DNA of 64,000 nt from a virus. The stretch spans positions 1 to 64,000 of the IMG/VR virus record IMGVR_UViG_3300026459_000010. The stretch is one strand, 5' to 3'. Positions within the stretch are counted from its first letter, which is position 1, and every line of letters begins with the position of its first letter. The translations under genes and the position numbers were made by a program. This document shows positions 57,711 through 63,737 of the stretch, piece by piece. Under the pieces are notes generated by a model. It was given only the letters and a program-made list of their open reading frames with translations. It did not search any database and had not been told where the DNA came from.

Positions 57711-57747
57711 AAAAAAAACGCCCTAGTATACGTGTGCATACTAGGGC
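57711..57747 (-). terminator. Terminator after hairpin copy A
   Basis: A 10-bp stem GCCCTAGTAT/ATACTAGGGC followed on the minus strand by eight T. Confidence 0.9.
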
Positions 57748-57752
57748 CCAAG

Positions 57753-57791
57753 GTTACCGCTACCGGGAGCGAATCGGATTTAAGCGGTAAC
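57753..57791 (-). ncRNA. Conserved 3'-end hairpin, copy A, with anti-Shine-Dalgarno loop
   Basis: On the minus-strand RNA, GUUACCGCU pairs with AGCGGUAAC (9 bp) and closes a 21-nt loop. The loop contains CCGAUUCGCUCCCGG. The stop codon of the preceding gene lies in the loop. A terminator follows at once (57711-57747). The same 15-nt motif lies in the loop of a second hairpin (63691-63725) with a different stem. AUUCGCUCC in the loop is complementary to GGAGCGAAU, the leader of some early genes. Confidence 0.5.
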
Positions 57792-58082
57792 AGCCTCTGC
57801 CTTCGCGGCAGTAGTCTTAACAGCTTTAGGGGCTGGATTCTTCTTCTCAGCGTAGGCGATCGCAGCTTGTACAGCAGCATTGCCTGAGCCGAAACCAACG
57901 CTCTTGAGGTGTTGTACAGCCTCAGCCTTGGTCATCTCTGATGGCAGCTCAACGAGCTCAACATCCTTGTGACCGTTCTTTGCCAAGATCTTGATGCGCA
58001 TAACATCGTTAGCGAAACGAAGCTTGGTCTTACCTTCCAGTGTCGAAACACCAGCAACCGCAAATTTCTTATCTGTAGCCAT
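57780..58082 (-). CDS. Small early protein with Ala/Lys-rich tail
   Basis: This 100-residue protein has MATDKKFAVAGVSTLEGKTK, MRIKILAKNGHKDVELVELP, a helical KAEAVQHLKSVGFGSGNAAV and a Lys/Ala/Pro-rich end. It resembles small abundant phage proteins found in T4-like and T7-like cyanophages, with no assigned role. The start at 58082 follows GGAGAAC. A strong promoter precedes it. A hairpin with the loop motif of copy A and a terminator end the transcript. It may be highly expressed. Confidence 0.65.
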   Translation of the reverse strand: MATDKKFAVAGVSTLEGKTKLRFANDVMRIKILAKNGHKDVELVELPSEMTKAEAVQHLKSVGFGSGNAAVQAAIAYAEKKNPAPKAVKTTAAKAEAVTA

Positions 58083-58138
58083 TTTAAAGTTCTCCAAAAA
58101 GTGTGTGTGTTAAAGATATGCCTATTGGGCATGTTAAT

Positions 58139-58167
58139 AATGTAGCATCACTATTCAAGTTTGTCAA
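58139..58167 (-). promoter_or_regulatory. Early promoter of the gene at 57780-58082
   Basis: GG then TTGACA, 17 bases, TACATT on the minus strand. The leader of about 50 nt holds a small hairpin (ATGCC/GGGCAT). Confidence 0.8.
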
Positions 58168-58358
58168 CCATTTGTTTGTCCAAATTGCGGAATTACTTGA
58201 ATAGTAACGCTGTCCTTCTCGTCCAAGGCGGCGATGAACTCGTCGTCGTAGACCAGATCCTGCATGGCCAAATCGATCATTTCTTCGACTCGGCCCACGT
58301 CTGCCTTGCCGTCCCCGGCGCAGACCACGTGAAAACTGAAGTTAAACTCTCTAGGCAT
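58164..58358 (-). CDS. Small early protein
   Basis: This 64-residue protein begins MPREFNFSFHVVCAGDGKAD and reads like a small ferredoxin-like fold (VGRVEEMIDLAMQDLVYDDE, SVTIQVIPQFGQ). It overlaps the upstream gene by 8 bases. The start codon lies inside the end of that gene. No family is recognised. Confidence 0.6.
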   Translation of the reverse strand: MPREFNFSFHVVCAGDGKADVGRVEEMIDLAMQDLVYDDEFIAALDEKDSVTIQVIPQFGQTNG

Positions 58359-58650
58359 TTTGCCATGACTCCCATTTCAAAACGAACATTGTGTAAGATT
58401 CGTCTTTCAAATATATAGCACTCTTAGAATCATCCCAGGCCCATTTTGGTTGGACCCCATCGAATAACTCTGGGCGAGCTAGGTGCAATTCGGCACTCGG
58501 ACCGAATTGCGTCCACAAGTAGTTGCGAGACTTAATCCAATTCTTTTGATCTGTAAGCCTCGCACCTGCGCCATAACTGATAAACTCGACACGATGGCTA
58601 AATCTTCCATAACCATCGTATCTCTTGTCGAGTTTAACAATGTGCATCAT
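58351..58650 (-). CDS. Small early protein
   Basis: This 99-residue protein starts MMHIVKLDKRYDGYGRFSHR (ATG at 58650 or 58647) and has SRNYLWTQFGPSAELHLARP and SAIYLKDESYTMFVLKWES. I recall a similar YDGYGRF…R..F..G..W…G.S.E…P.W….K.IYLK pattern in unassigned phage proteins. It is coupled to the upstream YubB-like gene. Confidence 0.62.
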   Translation of the reverse strand: MMHIVKLDKRYDGYGRFSHRVEFISYGAGARLTDQKNWIKSRNYLWTQFGPSAELHLARPELFDGVQPKWAWDDSKSAIYLKDESYTMFVLKWESWQNA

Positions 58651-59273
58651 TCTGAAACAAGTCCTAGTTTCTTGTTCTGCTCAACACCATCCTTGATCCA
58701 CTCTGTGAGCTCTTCGTCCTCTTCCTGGAATTCACGGATAGCCTCGGCGATGCAGAATGCTTCGTCCAACTCTGGATAGTTCTGCTCGATCTCATCGGCA
58801 CTCATGCCTTCTAGGCTAAAGTCCTCGCAGTTGCCATCTTCGTAAATACCAGCAAATGCCATACCGGATTCGTAGAACATTGCGTTCACACGGAAGCCAA
58901 GTTGTTCCAACTTCTGATAAGCATTCACGGGTGGTGACCATGCTGAATCAAAAGAAGTGAATAGACTCTTACCGTCTGGGTGGATGTCGCTTTGTCCATC
59001 ACCGCCTACATCCCATTTGGTTCCCCATTCACCCACGCAGAAGTCATACCAGTTGCTGTAGCCATATTTGGCCACATTGGCTTTCATCTGTGCTTCCAGA
59101 TCCTTTTGTTTGGCATCATCCCCGTAGGATCCTGCCATGGTCTCTGTGAGTTCTTTGGGCACAGGAATAAACTCCTGCAGGAACTCTCCACGATCAAGTG
59201 CTTCTTTAGCACGGGTAATCATTGCTGGATCATCATGCTCCAGCGTCAAGTTGTTGTTGCACCAATTAGGCAT
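58647..59273 (-). CDS. YubB/DUF1281-like ferredoxin-fold protein
   Basis: This 208-residue protein starts MPNWCNNNLTLEHDDPAMIT, the standard opening of the DUF1281/YubB family. Further family features are NWYDFCVGEWGTKWDVGGDG, SFDSAWSPPVNAYQKLEQLG and MAFAGIYEDGNCEDFSL. Such proteins occur on plasmids and phages with unknown role. The leader is GGAGCGAAT immediately before the ATG. This is the best match to the loop motif of the 3'-end hairpins. The promoter lies at 59299-59327. Confidence 0.85.
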   Translation of the reverse strand: MPNWCNNNLTLEHDDPAMITRAKEALDRGEFLQEFIPVPKELTETMAGSYGDDAKQKDLEAQMKANVAKYGYSNWYDFCVGEWGTKWDVGGDGQSDIHPDGKSLFTSFDSAWSPPVNAYQKLEQLGFRVNAMFYESGMAFAGIYEDGNCEDFSLEGMSADEIEQNYPELDEAFCIAEAIREFQEEDEELTEWIKDGVEQNKKLGLVSE

Positions 59274-59298
59274 ATTCGCTCCTTAAGTTAGTGTTAAA

Positions 59299-59327
59299 AT
59301 TATACAATCATTTTCTCAAAAGGTCAA
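59299..59327 (-). promoter_or_regulatory. Early promoter of the YubB-like gene
   Basis: GG then TTGACC, 17 bases, TATAAT on the minus strand. The leader ends GGAGCGAAT directly before the ATG. Confidence 0.86.
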
Positions 59328-59511
59328 CCAAATGTGCATTGGCCAAGTTCTGATCTACGCGGTCTTGGAACTCCCTCTCGATCACCACGGCACAGCGTCC
59401 GGCGATCTGCTCCATCGTCCTTAAGATCTTGACACGGGCCATCGGAGTTGTCTCTGACGATCCCAATGCATCAACGGCTCGCTTCAGGTATTCAAATTCA
59501 TTTTGATTCAC
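59308..59511 (-). CDS. Small early protein, GTG start
   Basis: The 67-codon frame starts with GTG at 59511 after GGAG with a six-base gap. The product (NEFEYLKRAVDALGSSETTP and RVKILRTMEQIAGRCAVVIE) is helical and ends DLLRK. An early promoter lies at 59537-59565, with a weaker -10 (TAAACT). The frame is used without an ATG, as for two other genes here. The function is unknown. Confidence 0.58.
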   Translation of the reverse strand: MNQNEFEYLKRAVDALGSSETTPMARVKILRTMEQIAGRCAVVIEREFQDRVDQNLANAHLVDLLRK

Positions 59512-59536
59512 AGCTGGCTCCTTTCACTATGCCTAT

Positions 59537-59565
59537 AGTTTAACACCAAAAAGCCAAGTTGTCAA
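59537..59565 (-). promoter_or_regulatory. Early promoter of the GTG-start gene
   Basis: GG then TTGACA, 17 bases, TAAACT on the minus strand. The -10 is weaker than in its sister promoters. Confidence 0.7.
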
Positions 59566-59580
59566 CCAAAATGATGTACG

Positions 59581-59772
59581 TTAGCTGTTGATTGTATCGA
59601 ATGGGCTGTAGGTGCGATCGTGAGCAGCTAGCTCTTTGTCCAACCATTCGCCGATGTCTTCGTTGTAGACTAGGTCGCCCGGGTCTGCAACATCTTCCCA
59701 ATCAGCATCCTCGTCAATGAGTACACCATCTTCATCATAAAAGGGATCTTCAACGATCATACCAAAAGTCAT
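59581..59772 (-). CDS. Small acidic early protein
   Basis: This 63-residue protein is rich in Asp and Glu (VEDPFYDEDGVLIDEDADWE, DVADPGDLVYNEDIGEWLDK). It starts within the stop of the upstream gene (ATGA). Strongly acidic small phage proteins can mimic DNA and inhibit host nucleases or polymerases, but nothing specific is visible here. Confidence 0.58.
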   Translation of the reverse strand: MTFGMIVEDPFYDEDGVLIDEDADWEDVADPGDLVYNEDIGEWLDKELAAHDRTYSPFDTINS

Positions 59773-59978
59773 GTTGTTTCCTTTGATTTTAAGAATGTTA
59801 CCAATTCATCTTCCACGTCTTCCAGCTCGAAGTTGTCAGTGGCCCAATCAACCCATTCTTCGGTCATTGGGTCCACTTCTCCATTCATGAGCTTTTCACG
59901 TGCTTCCTCTTCTGAACCTGCTTCAAGTTCGTAGACTTCGCAGATTATAGAATTGCGCCAGAACGTGTATCTAGGCAT
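59769..59978 (-). CDS. Small acidic early protein
   Basis: This 69-residue protein has PRYTFWRNSIICEVYELEAG, SEEEAREKLMNGEVDPMTEE and an acidic end DNFELEDVEDELVTFLKS. It resembles DpnD/PcfM-like small proteins (beta-hairpin then helix with EEA..K…G). It starts as TAATG over the stop of the gene upstream, in a four-gene coupled run from 60246. Confidence 0.6.
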   Translation of the reverse strand: MPRYTFWRNSIICEVYELEAGSEEEAREKLMNGEVDPMTEEWVDWATDNFELEDVEDELVTFLKSKETT

Positions 59979-60106
59979 TACTTCGCAGCTTCTTTAGATA
60001 CTTCCTGGACTTTGGCAACCCCATTATCGAAGATCTTAGCGATGCCCGATAATCCTACGGTAGCCACTACGAGACCAAAGATTGTACCTGCGATGAATAC
60101 TTTCAT
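59978..60106 (-). CDS. 42-residue membrane protein
   Basis: The frame reads MKVFIAGTIFGLVVATVGLS and then GIAKIFDNGVAKVQEVSKEA with AK at the end. An N-terminal hydrophobic helix could be a signal anchor. It is preceded by ACAGGAGCAATC and starts by ATGA overlap with the upstream gene. It stops as TAATG with the downstream gene. The tight coupling supports translation. Confidence 0.62.
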   Translation of the reverse strand: MKVFIAGTIFGLVVATVGLSGIAKIFDNGVAKVQEVSKEAAK

Positions 60107-60246
60107 GATTGCTCCTGTTCTGACATTTGTTTAAGGACTTTGCGATACTTCCAACGTGCCCAAAGCATCTGAGGGATGCCCAAGCGCCAGGCCCACATTA
60201 AGTCCATTACTATGAGCCCAAGGACAAATGCAATTACTAGTTCCAT
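60103..60246 (-). CDS. 47-residue membrane-anchored protein
   Basis: The product begins MELVIAFVLGLIVMDLMWAW, a membrane helix, and continues RLGIPQMLWARWKYRKVLKQ with a short tail. It follows a strong early promoter (60278-60306) and a purine-rich GAAAGGGGCGG leader. It is the first gene of a four-gene run. The function is unknown. Confidence 0.62.
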   Translation of the reverse strand: MELVIAFVLGLIVMDLMWAWRLGIPQMLWARWKYRKVLKQMSEQEQS

Positions 60247-60277
60247 TTACCGCCCCTTTCTGTGTCTGTGTATATGT

Positions 60278-60306
60278 ATTATAAGGCCAAATTATCTATC
60301 TGTCAA
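60278..60306 (-). promoter_or_regulatory. Early promoter of the four small genes 60246-59581
   Basis: GG then TTGACA, 17 bases, TATAAT on the minus strand. Confidence 0.85.
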
Positions 60307-60355
60307 CCATAATCTATATACGTGCATACGTGTAGCAGCGGGGCCTTTGGTGGAA

Positions 60356-60375
60356 GTGTGGCTTTTTAGCCACAC
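60356..60375 (-). terminator. Hairpin after the metallopeptidase/VWA gene
   Basis: An 8-bp stem GTGTGGCT/AGCCACAC with a four-base loop. There is no T tract on the minus side, so termination may need Rho. Confidence 0.6.
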
Positions 60376-60389
60376 CCCCCGGCACTCTC

Positions 60390-61598
60390 CTAGCCCGCCT
60401 CTTTTTCGTAGATCACCGTTTGACCAAAGGGCGCCTCTGCTTGTGTATTGCCCTTAACGATAAAGATTGTGTCGCAGTAGTCCTCAGGACCCCAACTACC
60501 ACAGGGATAGCCGTCTGTGAACATAATGAACTTCTTAGGGCGAATGTCATTCTCTTCCATGTAGGTAAAGTTGACATCAAAGTCTGTGCCACCGCCACCT
60601 TGAGGTTCATACTCAAGCAAGTCATGTGAGTTGTCATGAGTGATCTCTTGTGGGTTATAGATCTCTGTGTCAAAGCACCACAGGTTGATCTTGAAGTCCT
60701 CGTATTGGTCCATGATGCCTTTGATCTCCGAAAGGAATGTGCTGGCATCTTCTTCACCAATACTACCACTCATGTCAACAGCAATAGCCACGTCAATGGT
60801 AGTTGCTTCTTTCATGCCTGGCAAGATTGCGCCTGAGTGCATACTCTTGCGATTAACACGCTGGAAGGAGTAGTCGTTGCGAACAATGCTTTGGATCTCT
60901 TGTTGCACCAACTGACGCCAGTCCATCTTAGGCTCAGTCATAGACTTAATCATACGCATAATGCCTGCAGGAGTCTTGCCTGCACCAGCGGCCGCGGCAC
61001 TTTGGATCATTGCTTCTTTGATCTCTTGCTTGATGCGTTCTGCTTCTTCTTTGCTAAGGCTAGGCTTGCTCTTACCGTCTTTGGTCTTGTCATCTTCTGA
61101 GCCAGCACCCTCTTGTTCCTTAATGTGCTCGTCCAACAGATCGCCCAACTCTTTCATCAGTTGATCCATAGGAATCTTCTCTGCTTTTTCATACAGAATA
61201 TCGTAGATTTCTTCCCAAGCAAGTCCACGGAACTTAGGATCATAACAGATCTTAACCTCAGTGATCTTCTCACCAATACGCTCGTCTACAAGGATTTGGT
61301 TTACAGCAAAGTCCTGTGCGATGTTAGAAAGTTGACGATCACGGCTACCTACACGGCCAAAGTGATCAAACACGCAGTGAAGGATCTCGTGACCAAACAG
61401 GAACTCTAGTTTTTTCTCTGAAAGTTTTTCGATGAACTTTGTGTTGTAATAAAAGTCACGGCCATTGGTCGCCGCAGTAGGGCACCAGTCGTCAGCACAG
61501 ACTAAACGCATACGAGTTGCCATGTTGCCAAAGAACGGTGCTTTGAGCAATAGACCGACCCGTGCAGTAGTTAATTTATCAACGATGTTTGTAGACAT
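60390..61598 (-). CDS. Metallopeptidase-like/VWA domain protein (MoxR partner)
   Basis: This 402-residue protein has an N-terminal DUF2201-type zinc region (LEFLFGHEILHCVFDH, about residues 65-80) after GLLLKAPFFGNMA. An Ala/Lys-rich linker follows, then a C-terminal VWA-like domain with a MIDAS signature DVAIAVDMSGSIGE and later GGTDFDVNF and FIMFTDGYP. Such proteins are encoded next to MoxR AAA ATPases, as is this one, whose partner is the gene at 61756-62841. The pair probably acts as a chaperone or remodelling machine. It has its own early promoter. Confidence 0.85.
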   Translation of the reverse strand: MSTNIVDKLTTARVGLLLKAPFFGNMATRMRLVCADDWCPTAATNGRDFYYNTKFIEKLSEKKLEFLFGHEILHCVFDHFGRVGSRDRQLSNIAQDFAVNQILVDERIGEKITEVKICYDPKFRGLAWEEIYDILYEKAEKIPMDQLMKELGDLLDEHIKEQEGAGSEDDKTKDGKSKPSLSKEEAERIKQEIKEAMIQSAAAAGAGKTPAGIMRMIKSMTEPKMDWRQLVQQEIQSIVRNDYSFQRVNRKSMHSGAILPGMKEATTIDVAIAVDMSGSIGEEDASTFLSEIKGIMDQYEDFKINLWCFDTEIYNPQEITHDNSHDLLEYEPQGGGGTDFDVNFTYMEENDIRPKKFIMFTDGYPCGSWGPEDYCDTIFIVKGNTQAEAPFGQTVIYEKEAG

Positions 61599-61623
61599 TA
61601 GTCGCTCTCCTTAGTATGTGTAT

Positions 61624-61652
61624 ATTATAGCACCAGGATCCGGGTTTGTCAA
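61624..61652 (-). promoter_or_regulatory. Early promoter of the metallopeptidase/VWA gene
   Basis: GG then TTGACA, 17 bases, TATAAT on the minus strand, immediately after the terminator of the MoxR gene. Confidence 0.86.
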
Positions 61653-61654
61653 CC

Positions 61655-61697
61655 AAAAAGAAACCGGACGATGTTGCGTATTTACAACACCGCCCGG
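61655..61697 (-). terminator. Terminator after the MoxR gene
   Basis: A 13-bp stem (two G-T pairs) CCGGGCGGTGTTG/CAACATCGTCCGG then TTTCTTTTT on the minus strand. The loop contains TAAATAC. Confidence 0.88.
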
Positions 61698-61755
61698 CAC
61701 TCCAAAAGGTGGGCGGAAGCCCTGGGTGAGCCCCCGCCCGGCGATGGGCGAGGTC

Positions 61756-62841
61756 TTAATTCTCCATCGCTTTCAAAACATACTTACCAAAACGCTTGTG
61801 GAACTCGTCAAAGCTCTTCATCTTTGTAGCGTCCAACGGCAAGTCGTAGTTGGTAAGAGCAGTCTTAGCACCCATGACCACAATCTCAGTTGGGAAATTG
61901 TCCATCATGTAGCGGAAGAAGTTGTCTGCCTGAGCATCCCAATCTTTAACCTTTTTCTCTGCACGGTCTTTCAACTCGTAGCACAATGAAACGGTCAAAG
62001 AATACATCGCTGACACTTCCTTGATCTGAAGGTCCTTGACCTTGCCAATAAGGATGTCTTCTGCCTTAGGCAATTTGCCAGCAATCTTACGGTGAGCCAT
62101 AAACTTAACAGCCAAGCCGTCACCAATAGCACCACTTACCAATGTAGACAAAGTATCTTCGTCAACACCGTCATCACCTAACAGGTCGCTGACGAAACTC
62201 CAAGAACGAGGAGTAGCAAATGACTTGCTAGGGCTCTTAGGATCGAAGTCATACAAGTCTTGCTTGGCAAAACCCACATAACCTACAACCTCAGGATGCA
62301 CCTTGTTAAGGGTAGCCCAATCTTGCCAGTCATCAAAGTCCACCTTCATTTCCAAGTGCAGGAAGCGGTTAGCCAACGGAGCAGGCATACGATAGGTAAC
62401 ACCACGGTCACCTTCACGGTTACCAGCGGCGACTACGTCAACACCCTTAGGCAGAACATAGGTACCAACACGACGGTTCAGCACCAACTGATAGGCCGCG
62501 GCCTGAACAGCAGGAGGAGCAGAGTTCAATTCATCCAAGAAGATGATAGCAGTGGACTCTGGGTCAATGGGCAGTTCTGCGGGAGGAGCCCAAACCATCT
62601 TGCCCTGGTCTGCGTTGTAATACGGAATACCTTTGATGTCGGTGGGTTCCCAAAGTGCTAGGCGCACATCAATAACCTCACGGTTGGAATCATCACCGAT
62701 CTGCTTCACGAGATCGGACTTACCAATACCTGGAGGGCCCCACAGGAATACAGGACGACGCATTTTAATTGCGTGACGGATTGCTTTTTTGGCACCCTTA
62801 GGGCCAACTTGACGGACGGAAACGTCTTGTGCTTTTGCCAT
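61756..62841 (-). CDS. MoxR-type AAA+ ATPase
   Basis: This 361-residue protein has VFLWGPPGIGKSDLVKQI (Walker A, about residues 32-49), STAIIFLDELNSAPP (Walker B), VDVVAAGNREGDRG (sensor region) and APLANRFLHLEMKVD, typical of MoxR/RavA-type ATPases. MoxR proteins work with VWA-domain partners to activate or remodel targets. The VWA gene follows in the same direction. The early promoter (62894-62922) gives a leader of about 46 nt. The pair is transcribed early, so it probably acts on host or replication targets. Confidence 0.85.
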   Translation of the reverse strand: MAKAQDVSVRQVGPKGAKKAIRHAIKMRRPVFLWGPPGIGKSDLVKQIGDDSNREVIDVRLALWEPTDIKGIPYYNADQGKMVWAPPAELPIDPESTAIIFLDELNSAPPAVQAAAYQLVLNRRVGTYVLPKGVDVVAAGNREGDRGVTYRMPAPLANRFLHLEMKVDFDDWQDWATLNKVHPEVVGYVGFAKQDLYDFDPKSPSKSFATPRSWSFVSDLLGDDGVDEDTLSTLVSGAIGDGLAVKFMAHRKIAGKLPKAEDILIGKVKDLQIKEVSAMYSLTVSLCYELKDRAEKKVKDWDAQADNFFRYMMDNFPTEIVVMGAKTALTNYDLPLDATKMKSFDEFHKRFGKYVLKAMEN

Positions 62842-62893
62842 TCTAGACCTCGCTAATAAAAAGAGTTAAAACAATTACTTTCCCAGTATCATT

Positions 62894-62922
62894 ATTGTAG
62901 CACCTCTTGGTGCAGTTGTCAA
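62894..62922 (-). promoter_or_regulatory. Early promoter of the MoxR gene
   Basis: GG then TTGACA, 17 bases, TACAAT on the minus strand. The -35 overlaps the stop region of the preceding gene. Confidence 0.82.
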
Positions 62923-63563
62923 CCAACTTTTTTAACATAGTTGAGCTGTGTTGTTTTATCGCCACGAACATTCTTGATCTTGCCCTTGATACGGATAGTG
63001 CCTTTGACATCATCCTTGTACCAAAAATCAATAAAGCTCTCACCCATACGAGCAGTGATGCGATACTTGTTGTATTCAGGGTTGAATCGTGTGCGGATCA
63101 CTTCGATCTCCCCTACGATCTCATCACCTACAGCGCCGGAGAGTTGCTCGCTTTGATAGATCTCTCGCTTGAGCTCTGTTTGGGCCTTATCACGACGAGC
63201 TACGCTGGGTAAACAGCTGACAACAGCAAAGTCCAACATATCACGGCCAGTGAACTCGTCTTTGGCTGCAATCTTCATAGCTGTGGTCTCAAAGTCATTG
63301 ATCTTGCCAGTGAGTGCTTTGAGGGTGAATGTTTTGAAATAGTTACGATACTCTTGGCCAAGAGTGATCTCTTCTGCTGTAGGCTGAGCATTCTCTCTGA
63401 GCCAGTTCTTGACCAGAACCTTGTTGGCTTGTTTGATCACGTTATTGTAATCGATCCCGTGTGTAGCGGTAGCAGCGAATACAGGCTCTTTGCAGTAGCC
63501 GCCATTCTGTGTATCAGCCCTAACAGCTAGGCCCCAAACTTGATCTGCTGTAAATGTGCTCAT
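62919..63563 (-). CDS. Early hypothetical protein, possible OB-fold at C terminus
   Basis: The start could be the ATG at 63563 or 63566; the leader is GGAGCG followed by ATGATG, so 63563 gives better spacing. The product of about 214 residues has YCKEPVFAATATHGIDYNNV, a helical centre (RNYFKTFTLKALTGKINDFE) and a beta-rich end (KYRITARMGESFIDFWYKDD, TIRIKGKIKNVRGDKTTQLN). The end resembles an OB-fold or single-strand-binding module seen in phage host-take-over proteins. I do not know the family name. Confidence 0.62.
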   Translation of the reverse strand: MSTFTADQVWGLAVRADTQNGGYCKEPVFAATATHGIDYNNVIKQANKVLVKNWLRENAQPTAEEITLGQEYRNYFKTFTLKALTGKINDFETTAMKIAAKDEFTGRDMLDFAVVSCLPSVARRDKAQTELKREIYQSEQLSGAVGDEIVGEIEVIRTRFNPEYNKYRITARMGESFIDFWYKDDVKGTIRIKGKIKNVRGDKTTQLNYVKKVG

Positions 63564-63586
63564 CATCGCTCCTTAACAATAACTCT

Positions 63587-63615
63587 ATTATACCATCAAA
63601 CAGCAGTTCTGTCAA
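63587..63615 (-). promoter_or_regulatory. Early promoter of the gene at 62919-63563
   Basis: GG then TTGACA, 17 bases, TATAAT on the minus strand. The leader carries GGAGCGATG. Confidence 0.86.
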
Positions 63616-63661
63616 CCATTTTGGAGAGTGCCGGCCTGTGGCTTTTTTGCAACAAACGGCC

Positions 63662-63688
63662 AAAAAAATAGGGCCCTTAGGACCCTAT
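63662..63688 (-). terminator. Terminator after hairpin copy B
   Basis: ATAGGGTCC/GGGCCCTAT (one G-T) with a TAA loop and seven T on the minus strand. Confidence 0.88.
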
Positions 63689-63690
63689 TC

Positions 63691-63725
63691 CAAAACCGCC
63701 CCGGGAGCGAATCGGCTTGGTTTTG
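63691..63725 (-). ncRNA. Conserved 3'-end hairpin, copy B, with anti-Shine-Dalgarno loop
   Basis: On the minus-strand RNA, CAAAACC pairs with GGUUUUG (7 bp) around a 21-nt loop that again contains CCGAUUCGCUCCCGG. The stem shares no sequence with copy A, which supports structure rather than simple duplication. It lies between the stop at 63738 and a terminator at 63662-63688. The loop length equals that of copy A. Confidence 0.5.
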
Positions 63726-63737
63726 TGGAGCGACCTA

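Noticed and set aside
57761-57779. Possible tRNA T-arm in the repeated CGGGAGCGAATCGG motif
   Set aside because: No acceptor, D or anticodon arm can be folded around it, and the motif lies in a hairpin loop, not in a T-arm stem.
62843-63043. Minus-strand 66-codon frame
   Set aside because: It overlaps the promoter and leader of the MoxR gene and the end of the gene at 62919, in another frame.
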